Source of the DNA: Bacteroidales bacterium
Lineage (GTDB): Bacteria > Bacteroidota > Bacteroidia > Bacteroidales > P3
Reading direction: 5' to 3'
Assembly (NCBI GenBank): GCA_004551865.1
Contig: SFPR01000017.1
Span: 1 to 28,853 of the forward strand
Length of the DNA stretch: 28,853 nucleotides
Shown here piece by piece: positions 14,210 through 22,713 of this stretch; positions within the stretch are counted from its first letter, which is position 1; every line of letters begins with the position of its first letter. The position numbers were made by a program, and so were the translations under genes. The notes beneath the pieces are model-generated. The model worked only from the letters and a program-made list of their open reading frames with translations, had not been told where the DNA came from and did not search any database.

Positions 14210-16402
14210 ATGTTAGGAACAAAAAAGGTCTTCAAACTTGAAGACGGAAGAGAAATTGAAATCGAAACGGGCAAGTTGGCAAAGCAAGCCGACGGTTCTG
14301 CCGTGGTAAGAATGGGAGATACTATGATTCTTGCCACCGTTTGTGCAAAAAAAGAGGTAGGAGAAAATGTTGATTTCATGCCATTGACGGTAGATTATCA
14401 AGAAAAATATGCGTCGATGGGTCGTTTCCCGGGAGGATTTTTCAAAAGAGAAGCTCGCCCGAGCGAATACGAAATACTTATAGCAAGACTTATAGACAGA
14501 GCGTTGAGACCTCTGTTTCCCGATGACTTCCATGCCGAAGTGCAAGTGCAGGTTACTTTGATTTCGGGCGATAGGAACAATCCGCCTGACGCACTTGCGG
14601 CACTTGCGGCTTCGTCTGCATTGGCTGTTAGCGACATTCCTTTCAACGGACCTGTGTCAGAATGTCGTGTAGCCTTGATTGACAATGAGTTTGTCATCAA
14701 TCCCGATTACGAACAGATGGAAAGAGCCGAATTGGACTTGATTGTGGCTGCAACATACGACAATATAATGATGGTTGAGGGCGAAATGAAGGAAGTGTCG
14801 GAAGACACAATGTTGGAAGCCCTCAAAACAGCTCACTCATCTATCAAAATACACTGCCAAGCTCTCAACGAACTTACCGAAATGGTCGGAAAAACTCAAA
14901 AAAGAGAGTACTGCCACGAAGAAAACGACCCCGAGTTGAAAGCAAAACTTCACGATGCGGTTTACCAAAAGTGTTACGATTTTGCACATCAGGGAATTAA
15001 ATCCAAGAGTGCAAGAAGCGAAGGTTTTGATGCCATAAAGCAAGAATTTATTGCCACTCTCAGCGAGGAGGAAGCAGAAGAAAAAGCATTCATGATTGAC
15101 CGCTACTTCCACGACACCGAAAAAGAAGCCATGAGAGACATGGTTTTGCAAGAGAGAGTGAGACTTGACGGCAGACAACTAAACGAAATTCGTCCTATAT
15201 GGGCAGAAGTGAATTACCTTCCTTCTCCTCACGGAAGTGCAATCTTCACAAGAGGAGAAACTCAGTCGCTTTCGACTTGTACACTCGGCACAAAGCTCGA
15301 TGAACAAATCATAGACGGAGCAATGATTGAGGGCAAGAACCGATTTATTCTCCACTACAACTTCCCCGGATTTGCAACAGGTGAAGTAAAACGTGCGGGC
15401 AGCACTTCGAGAAGAGAGATCGGACACGGAAACCTTGCAATGAGAGCATTGAAACAAGTATTGCCGTCGGAAGAAGAGTGTCCTTACACAATCAGATTGG
15501 TCAGCGACATTTTGGAATCGAACGGTTCGTCGTCAATGGCAACGGTTTGTGCAGGTTGTTTGGCTCTTATGGACGCAGGTGTCAAGATAAGAAAACCCGT
15601 GAGTGGCATTGCCATGGGATTGATTGAAAAGAACGGCAACTGGGCTGTGCTTTCGGACATCTTGGGCGACGAAGACCACTTGGGCGACATGGACTTCAAA
15701 GTTACGGGAACAAGAGACGGTATCACCGCATGCCAAATGGATATAAAGTGTGACGGATTGTCTTACGACATTCTTGCAAAGGCTTTGGCTCAGGCAAAAG
15801 AAGGAAGAATGCACATCTTGAACATAATCGAACAAACCATACCTGCACCAAGAGAAGACTACAAACCACACGTTCCGAGAATAACAAAGATGATGGTTGC
15901 CAAAGAGTTCATAGGTGCAATCATAGGACCGCAAGGCAAGATTATCCAAGAAATTCAAAAAGACACCAATACCATTATCACAATCGAAGAAGCCGGCGAT
16001 CAAGGTATTGTAGAAATTGCATCGGCAAACAAAGAAGGAATAGAAGCTGCCGTAAAGAGAATAAAAGGTATTGTTGCAGTTCCGGAAGTTGGCGAAGTGT
16101 ACGAAGGAACAGTAAAGAACTTGCAGCCTTTCGGAGCATTTGTCGAATTTTTACCTTCAAAGGACGGATTGTTGCACGTGAGCGAAATATCATGGAACAG
16201 AGTTGAAAATGTGGAAGATGTTTTGAAAGAAGGCGATCACATAACCGTCAAACTAATAGACATAGACAAGAAAACAGGTAAGTTCAAACTTTCGCACAGA
16301 GTGCTTACTCCAAAGCCGGAAGGATATGTGGAACCAAAACCACAAAGACCTGCAAGACCACAAGGACCAAGACACCACAACAACCATCGTTCAAACGACT
16401 AA
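14210..16402 (+). CDS. pnp: Polynucleotide phosphorylase
   Basis: 730 residues. PNPase degrades RNA 3'-to-5' by phosphorolysis as a trimer and is part of mRNA turnover. Two RNase PH domains are clear: the first opens with KLAKQADGSAVV and FMPLTVDYQEK, and the second has RLDGR, AIFTRGETQ, NFPGFATGE and a GHGNLAMRAL block. A KH domain (about 565-620, GAIIGPQGKIIQEIQ) and an S1 domain (about 627-700, GTVKNLQPFGAFVEF, GLLHVSEIS) follow. The last 25 residues are a Pro/Arg/His-rich tail, which may bind RNA. The order rpsO-pnp is widely conserved. Confidence 0.98.
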   Translation: MLGTKKVFKLEDGREIEIETGKLAKQADGSAVVRMGDTMILATVCAKKEVGENVDFMPLTVDYQEKYASMGRFPGGFFKREARPSEYEILIARLIDRALRPLFPDDFHAEVQVQVTLISGDRNNPPDALAALAASSALAVSDIPFNGPVSECRVALIDNEFVINPDYEQMERAELDLIVAATYDNIMMVEGEMKEVSEDTMLEALKTAHSSIKIHCQALNELTEMVGKTQKREYCHEENDPELKAKLHDAVYQKCYDFAHQGIKSKSARSEGFDAIKQEFIATLSEEEAEEKAFMIDRYFHDTEKEAMRDMVLQERVRLDGRQLNEIRPIWAEVNYLPSPHGSAIFTRGETQSLSTCTLGTKLDEQIIDGAMIEGKNRFILHYNFPGFATGEVKRAGSTSRREIGHGNLAMRALKQVLPSEEECPYTIRLVSDILESNGSSSMATVCAGCLALMDAGVKIRKPVSGIAMGLIEKNGNWAVLSDILGDEDHLGDMDFKVTGTRDGITACQMDIKCDGLSYDILAKALAQAKEGRMHILNIIEQTIPAPREDYKPHVPRITKMMVAKEFIGAIIGPQGKIIQEIQKDTNTIITIEEAGDQGIVEIASANKEGIEAAVKRIKGIVAVPEVGEVYEGTVKNLQPFGAFVEFLPSKDGLLHVSEISWNRVENVEDVLKEGDHITVKLIDIDKKTGKFKLSHRVLTPKPEGYVEPKPQRPARPQGPRHHNNHRSND

Positions 16403-16429
16403 TTCTGATTGTTTTCATAATATTCGTTC

Positions 16430-16459
16430 GGGGAACTTCTTTATGGAGTTCCCCATTTT
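16430..16459 (+). terminator. pnp intrinsic terminator
   Basis: GGGGAACT (16430-16437) pairs with AGTTCCCC (16447-16454) around a 9-base loop and is followed by ATTTTT. Confidence 0.85.
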
Positions 16460-16515
16460 TGTGTCTTGCAAAGACAAGACCGCAATCGCATATCACCTCC
16501 CGATTTTGGAAAATA

Positions 16516-16547
16516 AAAAAGCCCCGAGAGCAAACTCGGAGCTTTTT
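16516..16547 (-). terminator. Terminator of secreted peptidase gene
   Basis: On the minus strand GCTCCGAG (16542-16535) pairs with CTCGGGGC (16528-16521) with one G-U pair and a 6-base loop, flanked by an A-run before and a T-run after. It lies 20 bases beyond the stop of the peptidase gene (16568) and closes the gldF-to-peptidase block. Confidence 0.85.
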
Positions 16548-16567
16548 GTTTTGATGTTCAAGTGTGA

Positions 16568-17764
16568 TTACTTGATTTTCAATTTGGCTTTCATCTCTGC
16601 CGACAAAGCGTTTTTGTTTATTTGAATGTCGATTGTTTTGTATTTGACAAACGCTTCTGAAGCATAGAAATATCCGTTGTATTTACCACTGTCGCCCCAT
16701 GAGTTCTTTACTTTGTAGAACTTGTTGCCGTTTGCATCTTTGTATATTCCCACAATGTGCATACCATGGTCGTCTGTTGTGGTAAAGTTATCAAAGCCCT
16801 CTTGTCTCATTTGTTGAGTTATGGCTTTTTCTTTTGCTGTTCCGTCAAAAGAGTAAGCTGCTGCTGCTTTTTCGGCAGGAGTAAGTTTTTCCCATTTCTC
16901 TTTTTCAGTACCGCTGAGGTCTTTCTTATCTTCGTCAGGAACGATTGCAACACCGTTCTTCCAAGAGAAGCCTTTTTCACTTACGTCAGAACCCCAACCA
17001 ACTGTATAACCATCCATGATGGCTTTGTCCATTATCTCGATTAGTTCGTCCAACTTCACGTTGTAAATGTCGGCGTGCAACCAGTTGTCTTGAACTTCAA
17101 GCATGAATGGTTCGTAGAACGGATGGTGTGTGAACGAACCGATTTCGATATAGTCGTTAAAGTCCAAACCAAGACTTGCAGCAAAGCTCTTTGGTGTGTA
17201 TTCTTTGCCTTTGTAAGTGAACTTTTCAGGAACTGGTCCGAAGTAAGAATCCAACAATGCGTTCAAAGCATCTCTCCAATTAGGAGTTACCTGCTTGCTT
17301 GTTGCCAATGCTTTTACGAAACTCTCCAATGCAGGCGATACAGAAGAGAAGTCAGGAAGCTCTGTTCCGTAGTTTAGTCCTCTATATACTTCTTCGGGAA
17401 CAATACCATACTTTTTGATGATGTAAGGTATGTCTTGGAACGCACCACCTTCTGCAAAGGTTGCAGCACCATGGAAACGGATATATCTTTCTGCCTTTTC
17501 CATGTAAGCGTTTCTTACAATCCACATTTCCGACAAGTCGAACTCGCCTTTTCCGGCTTTGAGGATTTCAGATTCGATGAAGCTGATTCCCGAATAAGCC
17601 CAGCATGTACCTGAACGGTTTTGGTCTTTTACCGAGGTTGTAGGGTTCTCCTTTACAAGGGTAAACTCATATTGTTTTACCTCTTCTTTCTTTTTCTTCT
17701 TTTGTGCAAAGGTTGTTGATGATACCAACAACGCCAATGCCAATACATAAACTACTTTTTTCAT
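16568..17764 (-). CDS. Secreted C1B cysteine peptidase (PepC/bleomycin-hydrolase type)
   Basis: 398 residues. A signal peptide (1-20, TTFA before QKKKKK) precedes a papain-like domain with the C1B triad: Cys54 (SGTCWAY), His336 (GMHIVGIY) and Asn354 (KNSWGDSG). Bleomycin hydrolase and aminopeptidase C are normally cytosolic hexamers of about 450 residues; this slightly shorter, exported form is the Bacteroidota type and probably trims peptides in the periplasm. The lysine run after the cleavage site is unusual. It starts 18 bases after the dnaN stop, so it is probably transcribed with dnaN, although the functions are unrelated. Confidence 0.9.
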   Translation of the reverse strand: MKKVVYVLALALLVSSTTFAQKKKKKEEVKQYEFTLVKENPTTSVKDQNRSGTCWAYSGISFIESEILKAGKGEFDLSEMWIVRNAYMEKAERYIRFHGAATFAEGGAFQDIPYIIKKYGIVPEEVYRGLNYGTELPDFSSVSPALESFVKALATSKQVTPNWRDALNALLDSYFGPVPEKFTYKGKEYTPKSFAASLGLDFNDYIEIGSFTHHPFYEPFMLEVQDNWLHADIYNVKLDELIEIMDKAIMDGYTVGWGSDVSEKGFSWKNGVAIVPDEDKKDLSGTEKEKWEKLTPAEKAAAAYSFDGTAKEKAITQQMRQEGFDNFTTTDDHGMHIVGIYKDANGNKFYKVKNSWGDSGKYNGYFYASEAFVKYKTIDIQINKNALSAEMKAKLKIK

Positions 17765-17782
17765 TTGCTATTGTTTTTGTTG

Positions 17783-18922
17783 TTACTTTATCAATACTAC
17801 CGGCATTACCAACATGAGGATATTTTCTGCCGTTTCTTCTTCTTGTTCCTTGTATGGGAAGATTATGCCTGCCCTGTCCGGAGTGGACATTTCCATCAGC
17901 AAGAGTTCTGTGTCTATGTTGTTCAACATTTCCATCAAATAGTCTGCATTGAACCCTATTTCCAACTCTTCGCCATCGTAATTGCAATTCAATCTTTCTT
18001 TTGCCAAGGTGGACATATCGGAGTCTTCTGCCGAAATGAACAGCTCTTTGTCTTTCAAACGGAAAACGACTTGATTGCTTACTTGGTTGGCAAACAAAGC
18101 AACTCTCTTGACAGAATCGAACAACATTTGCCTGTCTATAATCAACTTATTGGGGTTATTTTCAGGTATTGCCATGTTGTAGTTCGGATATTTGCCGTCA
18201 ATCAAGCGGCTTATCAAGGTATAGTTCTCAAATTCAAACCTTACGTTGGTTTGATTGTTTGACATGACAACATCTATCTCCTCTTTGTGTGAAGAGAGCA
18301 GCTTGTTCAATATGTTCAACGGGGTCTTTGGCAAAATACAGCTCCTTGCCTCGTCATTTTTGCAGTCGGTACGAGTGTATTTTACCAATTTGTGTGCATC
18401 GGTTGCAACAAAGGTTGTTCCCTCAGGGGTTTGCTCACAAAGCACTCCCGTCATCTGCGGTCTCATCTCCCCTGTTCCGGTTGCAAAGATGGTCTTGCCG
18501 ATTGCCTTTACCAAAACACTTGAAGATATATTGGTAATCGATGGTTCTGTCAATTCGGTTGCTTCCGGATAGCTCTCAGGATTTTCTCCCACAAGTTTAT
18601 ATTTACCTGTACCTGCCGTGATTTCAACAGAATAGTCCTCTGTAACATTGATTGTTATTTGTTGAGTGGACAAACTATTTACCACTTCGAGGAACATTTT
18701 TGCAGGAATGGCAATCTTGGTAATGTTGCCTTGTTCCAATATGCTCGGGGTTAGCTTGACCGAAATGGTGGTTTCGAGATCCGAAGCGGTAATAATCAAG
18801 TCCTCATTTGTGGCTTCCAACAAAAAATTGAGCAATATAGGCATCGTTCTGCTCGAAGGCACAACAGATGATATAGATTGCAAACTGCGAGACAAAGCTC
18901 CTCCGTGAATTATAAACTTCAT
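17783..18922 (-). CDS. dnaN: DNA polymerase III beta sliding clamp
   Basis: 379 residues, normal for the family. The clamp encircles DNA as a dimer and tethers polymerase III and other clamp-binding proteins. The N-terminal block (LQSISSVVPSSRTMPILLNFLLEA), the middle KLVKYTRT and GKYPNYNMAIPEN, and the C-terminal RAGIIFPYKEQ and MLVMPVVL are diagnostic. It is not next to dnaA or recF here but downstream of gldF-gldG-DUF4340, with 49 bases before it and no recognised promoter in that gap. Confidence 0.98.
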   Translation of the reverse strand: MKFIIHGGALSRSLQSISSVVPSSRTMPILLNFLLEATNEDLIITASDLETTISVKLTPSILEQGNITKIAIPAKMFLEVVNSLSTQQITINVTEDYSVEITAGTGKYKLVGENPESYPEATELTEPSITNISSSVLVKAIGKTIFATGTGEMRPQMTGVLCEQTPEGTTFVATDAHKLVKYTRTDCKNDEARSCILPKTPLNILNKLLSSHKEEIDVVMSNNQTNVRFEFENYTLISRLIDGKYPNYNMAIPENNPNKLIIDRQMLFDSVKRVALFANQVSNQVVFRLKDKELFISAEDSDMSTLAKERLNCNYDGEELEIGFNADYLMEMLNNIDTELLLMEMSTPDRAGIIFPYKEQEEETAENILMLVMPVVLIK

Positions 18923-18971
18923 ATTTGTATGTTTTTGGGATTTAATCGATATTATTTCTTGATTTATTGTG

Positions 18972-20042
18972 TTAATGTGTTTGTTCTCTTTGATTGAAAT
19001 AGTAACTTGCCGGTCTCAAAAGGTCGTCAAGTACGAAAAATTGAAAAATCAATGTGTCCTTGTTGCCGCTGTGAAGTCCGTAACAACGATTTATGTCAAA
19101 TATATTGTAAAAATCGTCTTCATCTTCGGCAATGCTCTCAGGGTCTTGCAACTTTGAATAGGTTTTGAGCTGATTGACCGTGCCTTTGGTATCCTTTACT
19201 GTGAATATGAAAGCAGGTTGTTTTGAGAAAATGGTGTCTCTCTCAATTTGAGGAATGTTTTTTGCAACGCTTTCGTAATTTAATTCAAACAAGCTCGACA
19301 AAAGTGCAACTACTTTCACCGTATCAAACGAGTGTAACTTGCTTCCGCTTTCCAATAATTTGAAATCAAATCCGTTTCCGTTCTTCACAAGTTCAAAACT
19401 TTCTGATTGTTGGTTGGGAATTTCGACTTTGAGGTATGCAATATCGTCTCTGTTATATTTGAATACTGCATGAGAAAGCCACGAATCTTCCATGGAAGAA
19501 AATCGAGTTGAGAGATAGCCTTTGAAACTTGGGATATATACTATACAAGGTTCTTTTTCGCCTTTGAGCATCATGTATGTTCCCATGTTGTCTTGAGTTT
19601 CCGAACCGACATAATAAGTCTTTGTCAGTTTTTCTCTCTTGAATAGTTTTACAAATCCCCAATCAATAAAATACTTTTCTTGATAGACTTGGACTTTTTT
19701 GCCACTTGTCGCCAACTGCTTGATGATATTGTTTCGTGCTGCGTGAGCTATGGGTTCTCTTACCCTCATATCTTTGAGCGTAGAGAGCAAACTCTCCACT
19801 ATCTTGTAGTTTGCAGCCCGTCCGTTCACCGTCCAAGTGCTGTCATTTTGCTTTTCCAATGTTAAAGTTCTCTCGTCCTTGTCGTCAATTATTACTTTGG
19901 TAATGGTATTTGTGTCTTTGATGTTGTAGTTTTGCTCTATTGTCGAGCCGTCGCGGCTCATCACTACCACAACAACCACTACAATCATCACAACTGCAAC
20001 TGCAATATAGATTAAGTTTCTTTTCTTTCTGCTGAGTTTCAT
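18972..20042 (-). CDS. DUF4340 membrane-anchored protein
   Basis: 356 residues. A basic N-terminus (KLSRKKRN) and one membrane helix (about 10-28, valine-rich) anchor a large extracytoplasmic beta-rich region of DUF4340 type (LTLEKQNDSTWTVNG, the phrase typical of the family, near residue 60). DUF4340 proteins are commonly encoded next to GldG-like ABC auxiliary proteins, as here, where gldG ends 28 bases upstream. A role as an accessory of the GldFG transporter is inferred from this linkage. Confidence 0.85.
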   Translation of the reverse strand: MKLSRKKRNLIYIAVAVVMIVVVVVVVMSRDGSTIEQNYNIKDTNTITKVIIDDKDERTLTLEKQNDSTWTVNGRAANYKIVESLLSTLKDMRVREPIAHAARNNIIKQLATSGKKVQVYQEKYFIDWGFVKLFKREKLTKTYYVGSETQDNMGTYMMLKGEKEPCIVYIPSFKGYLSTRFSSMEDSWLSHAVFKYNRDDIAYLKVEIPNQQSESFELVKNGNGFDFKLLESGSKLHSFDTVKVVALLSSLFELNYESVAKNIPQIERDTIFSKQPAFIFTVKDTKGTVNQLKTYSKLQDPESIAEDEDDFYNIFDINRCYGLHSGNKDTLIFQFFVLDDLLRPASYYFNQREQTH

Positions 20043-20070
20043 ATTCGTTCAAATCTTGTTTGACAAAATG

Positions 20071-21849
20071 TTATTTCTTGAAACGTTTCCTTCTCACAAT
20101 GTTCAAAATCACTCCTGCAAGAAGCACCACCACAATCGGAAGAGCCACATTTACAACTTGCCAAAGGGTCTTTTCTCTTTCGATTTTGGCAGTATCGAGT
20201 TTTCTCATTATCAATTCTCGCGACCTTAGGGGAATTAAGTCTTCATCTCCGCACAAATAATTGACACAATTAACCAAAAACTCTTTGTTTCCGTACATTT
20301 GTTTTGTGAATTTGTCGTATCCCAAAGGCAAAATCTGTCCGTTGATAAAGTCATTTCGAGCTATGTCTCCGTCAGAAACCACAATCATTGCAGTGCTGTC
20401 AGAAAAATCCTTGAACGCAATCTGAGTATTTTCTTCCATTGTGGCGGTCAGTCTGTTTTTGAAAGCCGAAGAGAACTCTCCCTCCAACAACAATGCAACT
20501 GTTTTTGCTCCTGCGTTAAACAACTTCGGGTCTTGCTTTTGCTTCAACATATTTAGAGAAACGTTTACGGGAGCGTTCATTATTCTTGTGCCGTTTGAGG
20601 TTGTCAAAAGCGGCGTTTTGGTTGCCGAAGATGCCGTTGTGTCTATTGTGGAGGCAAATTCCAACTTTACCGGACTAATTTTGTCCGAAACAATGTGATT
20701 TGAGTTGGGGTGTATTTCAGGGAAGAAATTCCAAGGATAGAAAGACATTTGCGGCATATTGTCTTGATATTGCCCTGTAACGATTGGAACTTTTGCACAC
20801 TGCAAATCCATTACCAAGTTGGTGTTCACCTTGGCTCCATAACGGAAAAGAATATCATCTACACCCGTAAAGTTGGAGGTGGCAAAGGTTGTGGGCTGCG
20901 ATTGCAAACTATCCATAGATACATTCAAAGCGTCCAACAGCCAAAGCACCCTTCCTCCGTGCATTATATATTGGTCTATTATATATAGGTCTTTATATGA
21001 GAAAATGGAGGTTGGCTTTGCCACTACCATACACTTGTATTTGTTTGAGATAGTTACCTTGTTTACATCTACACTGTCGTAAACCCTGTCGGTAAGAGCA
21101 TTTAACTTTTCGTTGATACTTACAGAGTCTATGTCATAACACTCGCTCAGTGATGCGATAAAGTCATACAAATATTCTGCCGGCAGCTCTCCATGTCCGT
21201 AAAGGAAGACTATCTTGTCTTTTTGGTCATTTGCAATCGAACGAATAGAAGAATAGAGGTTGTATTCCAAGTTTTCGATTGAGCCTGCAATAATTCCGTC
21301 TCCTGCAATGCCCTTTTTGGAACTAATGAGCGGCACAATGAAATTTCTTCCCTTGTGAGTAATTTCCAAATATGGGAAGATATATTGCTGAACCTGAGTG
21401 TTGGACTTGGTTGTAGTGATATTGATAGGGCTGAAACCCTTTTCAAACAACCGTCTGTAAAACTCGTCTCTTTCTTTCGGATTTTCAAAGTTGTTCGGAT
21501 CAACAAATTCGTATTCGATGTTTGAATTGTATGCTCTGAATTGGTCCAACATTTCGCGAGTTTCGTTTCTCAGCGTCTTATATTGGGCAGGCATATCACC
21601 ATCAAGGTAACAACGAATAAAGACAACCTCATCTATGCCTTTGAGCAGCTTCTTTGTCGAAGCAGAAAGACTGTAGCGTCTCTCTTCCGTAAGGTCTATT
21701 CGTGCAAAGAAGTAATACCCTACAACATTTACAAATATGATGACAACCAAACCAAGGGCAAGTTGCACAATGTGAGACCGCTTCACATCGGCTTTTACAC
21801 TTGTCGGTTTGAAAACCGTTTTGAAAAATTTACCAATTCGCTTCTTCAT
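20071..21849 (-). CDS. gldG: GldG-type ABC transporter auxiliary protein
   Basis: 592 residues from the ATG at 21849 (an in-frame TTG at 21870 would add seven and overlap gldF). One N-terminal membrane helix is followed by the ABC_transp_aux domain (DEVVFIRCYLDGDMP, QFRAYNSNIEYEFVDP, IVFLYGHGELP, GGRVLWLLDALNV), and a C-terminal helix ends in RRKRFKK. In Flavobacterium GldG works with GldF and the ATPase GldA in gliding. Most Bacteroidales do not glide, so a more general envelope or export role is likely here. It starts eight bases after the gldF stop. Confidence 0.93.
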   Translation of the reverse strand: MKKRIGKFFKTVFKPTSVKADVKRSHIVQLALGLVVIIFVNVVGYYFFARIDLTEERRYSLSASTKKLLKGIDEVVFIRCYLDGDMPAQYKTLRNETREMLDQFRAYNSNIEYEFVDPNNFENPKERDEFYRRLFEKGFSPINITTTKSNTQVQQYIFPYLEITHKGRNFIVPLISSKKGIAGDGIIAGSIENLEYNLYSSIRSIANDQKDKIVFLYGHGELPAEYLYDFIASLSECYDIDSVSINEKLNALTDRVYDSVDVNKVTISNKYKCMVVAKPTSIFSYKDLYIIDQYIMHGGRVLWLLDALNVSMDSLQSQPTTFATSNFTGVDDILFRYGAKVNTNLVMDLQCAKVPIVTGQYQDNMPQMSFYPWNFFPEIHPNSNHIVSDKISPVKLEFASTIDTTASSATKTPLLTTSNGTRIMNAPVNVSLNMLKQKQDPKLFNAGAKTVALLLEGEFSSAFKNRLTATMEENTQIAFKDFSDSTAMIVVSDGDIARNDFINGQILPLGYDKFTKQMYGNKEFLVNCVNYLCGDEDLIPLRSRELIMRKLDTAKIEREKTLWQVVNVALPIVVVLLAGVILNIVRRKRFKK

Positions 21850-21857
21850 TCTGACAA

Positions 21858-22595
21858 CTACTTTTCCCAATTTCTACTCTCCAAACTCAACTTTGTCAAT
21901 AGCAAAAAGAACCCTATTGCACTCAAATAATATATCACATCTCTTGTATCGATCACTCCCCTGCTGACAGAGGTGTAATGATGGTTAATTCCGAGTGATT
22001 TTACGAACAAATCTATATTTGAAATCAGCGGAAGACGCGACATATACTCAAATCCGATATACATAAAGGCAGAAAGAAACACTGCCGAGACAAATGCCAC
22101 AATTTGATTGTCGGTAAGCGAAGAGCAAAAGACGCCTATCGAAACGAAAATCGCCCCCAAGAAAATCAAACCTATGTATGAACCCATAATTCCGCCCAAA
22201 TCCAAATTACCTTTGGGCAGTCCGAGTTGATAGACTGCAAAAATATAAATCATGGTCGGCAAAACAGATATTACAACAAGGGTAAGACCTGCCAAAAACT
22301 TTGCACAAATTATCGCAACATCGCTCAGCGGTTTGGTAAGCAACAGTGCGATTGTGCCGTTCTTCTTTTCTTCGGCAAAGGTCTTCATTGTAATTGCCGG
22401 AATAAGGAAAAGAAAAACCCAAGGTGCAAGAACAAACAATCCGTCCAAGCCCGCAACACCATAATCAAACACATTGCTTTCGCCATTTACCACCCACAAA
22501 AACAAACCATTGACAATAAGAAACACAACTATCGTCAAGTAACCTATAATCGACGAAAGAAACGACATCAGTTCCTTTTTGAAAAGTTCAAACAT
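21858..22595 (-). CDS. gldF: GldF-type ABC transporter permease
   Basis: 245 residues with six predicted membrane helices. The TFAEEKKNGTIALLLTKPLS motif (about residue 72) is typical of ABC-2 permeases such as GldF and NosY. It is the membrane partner of GldG. The cognate ATPase (gldA) is not next to it; the only ABC ATPase in the window (8138-9043) has its own permease. A promoter (22623-22653) drives the block gldF-gldG-DUF4340-dnaN-peptidase. Confidence 0.93.
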   Translation of the reverse strand: MFELFKKELMSFLSSIIGYLTIVVFLIVNGLFLWVVNGESNVFDYGVAGLDGLFVLAPWVFLFLIPAITMKTFAEEKKNGTIALLLTKPLSDVAIICAKFLAGLTLVVISVLPTMIYIFAVYQLGLPKGNLDLGGIMGSYIGLIFLGAIFVSIGVFCSSLTDNQIVAFVSAVFLSAFMYIGFEYMSRLPLISNIDLFVKSLGINHHYTSVSRGVIDTRDVIYYLSAIGFFLLLTKLSLESRNWEK

Positions 22596-22622
22596 AGATT
22601 TTTGTTGTTAATTAACGGTTTG

Positions 22623-22653
22623 CGAAATTACAAATAAAATCTTACTTGGACAA
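22623..22653 (-). promoter_or_regulatory. gldF operon promoter
   Basis: On the minus strand TTG (22653-22651), 20 bases, TAATTTCG (22630-22623), one mismatch from TAnnTTTG. The ATG of gldF lies 27 bases after the box. It lies downstream of the glnN stop, where only a weak AT-rich hairpin separates the two units. Confidence 0.5.
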
Positions 22654-22713
22654 ATCGCCAAAACAGTTTTTTTTGCACATCAAAATGCACATTGCAAAAA
22701 ACAGACTTGTTTT

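Noticed and set aside
22665..22710. AT-rich inverted repeat after glnN as a terminator
   Set aside because: The stem GTTTTTTGCA/TGCAAAAAAAAC is nearly all A-T, so it is too weak to call with confidence.
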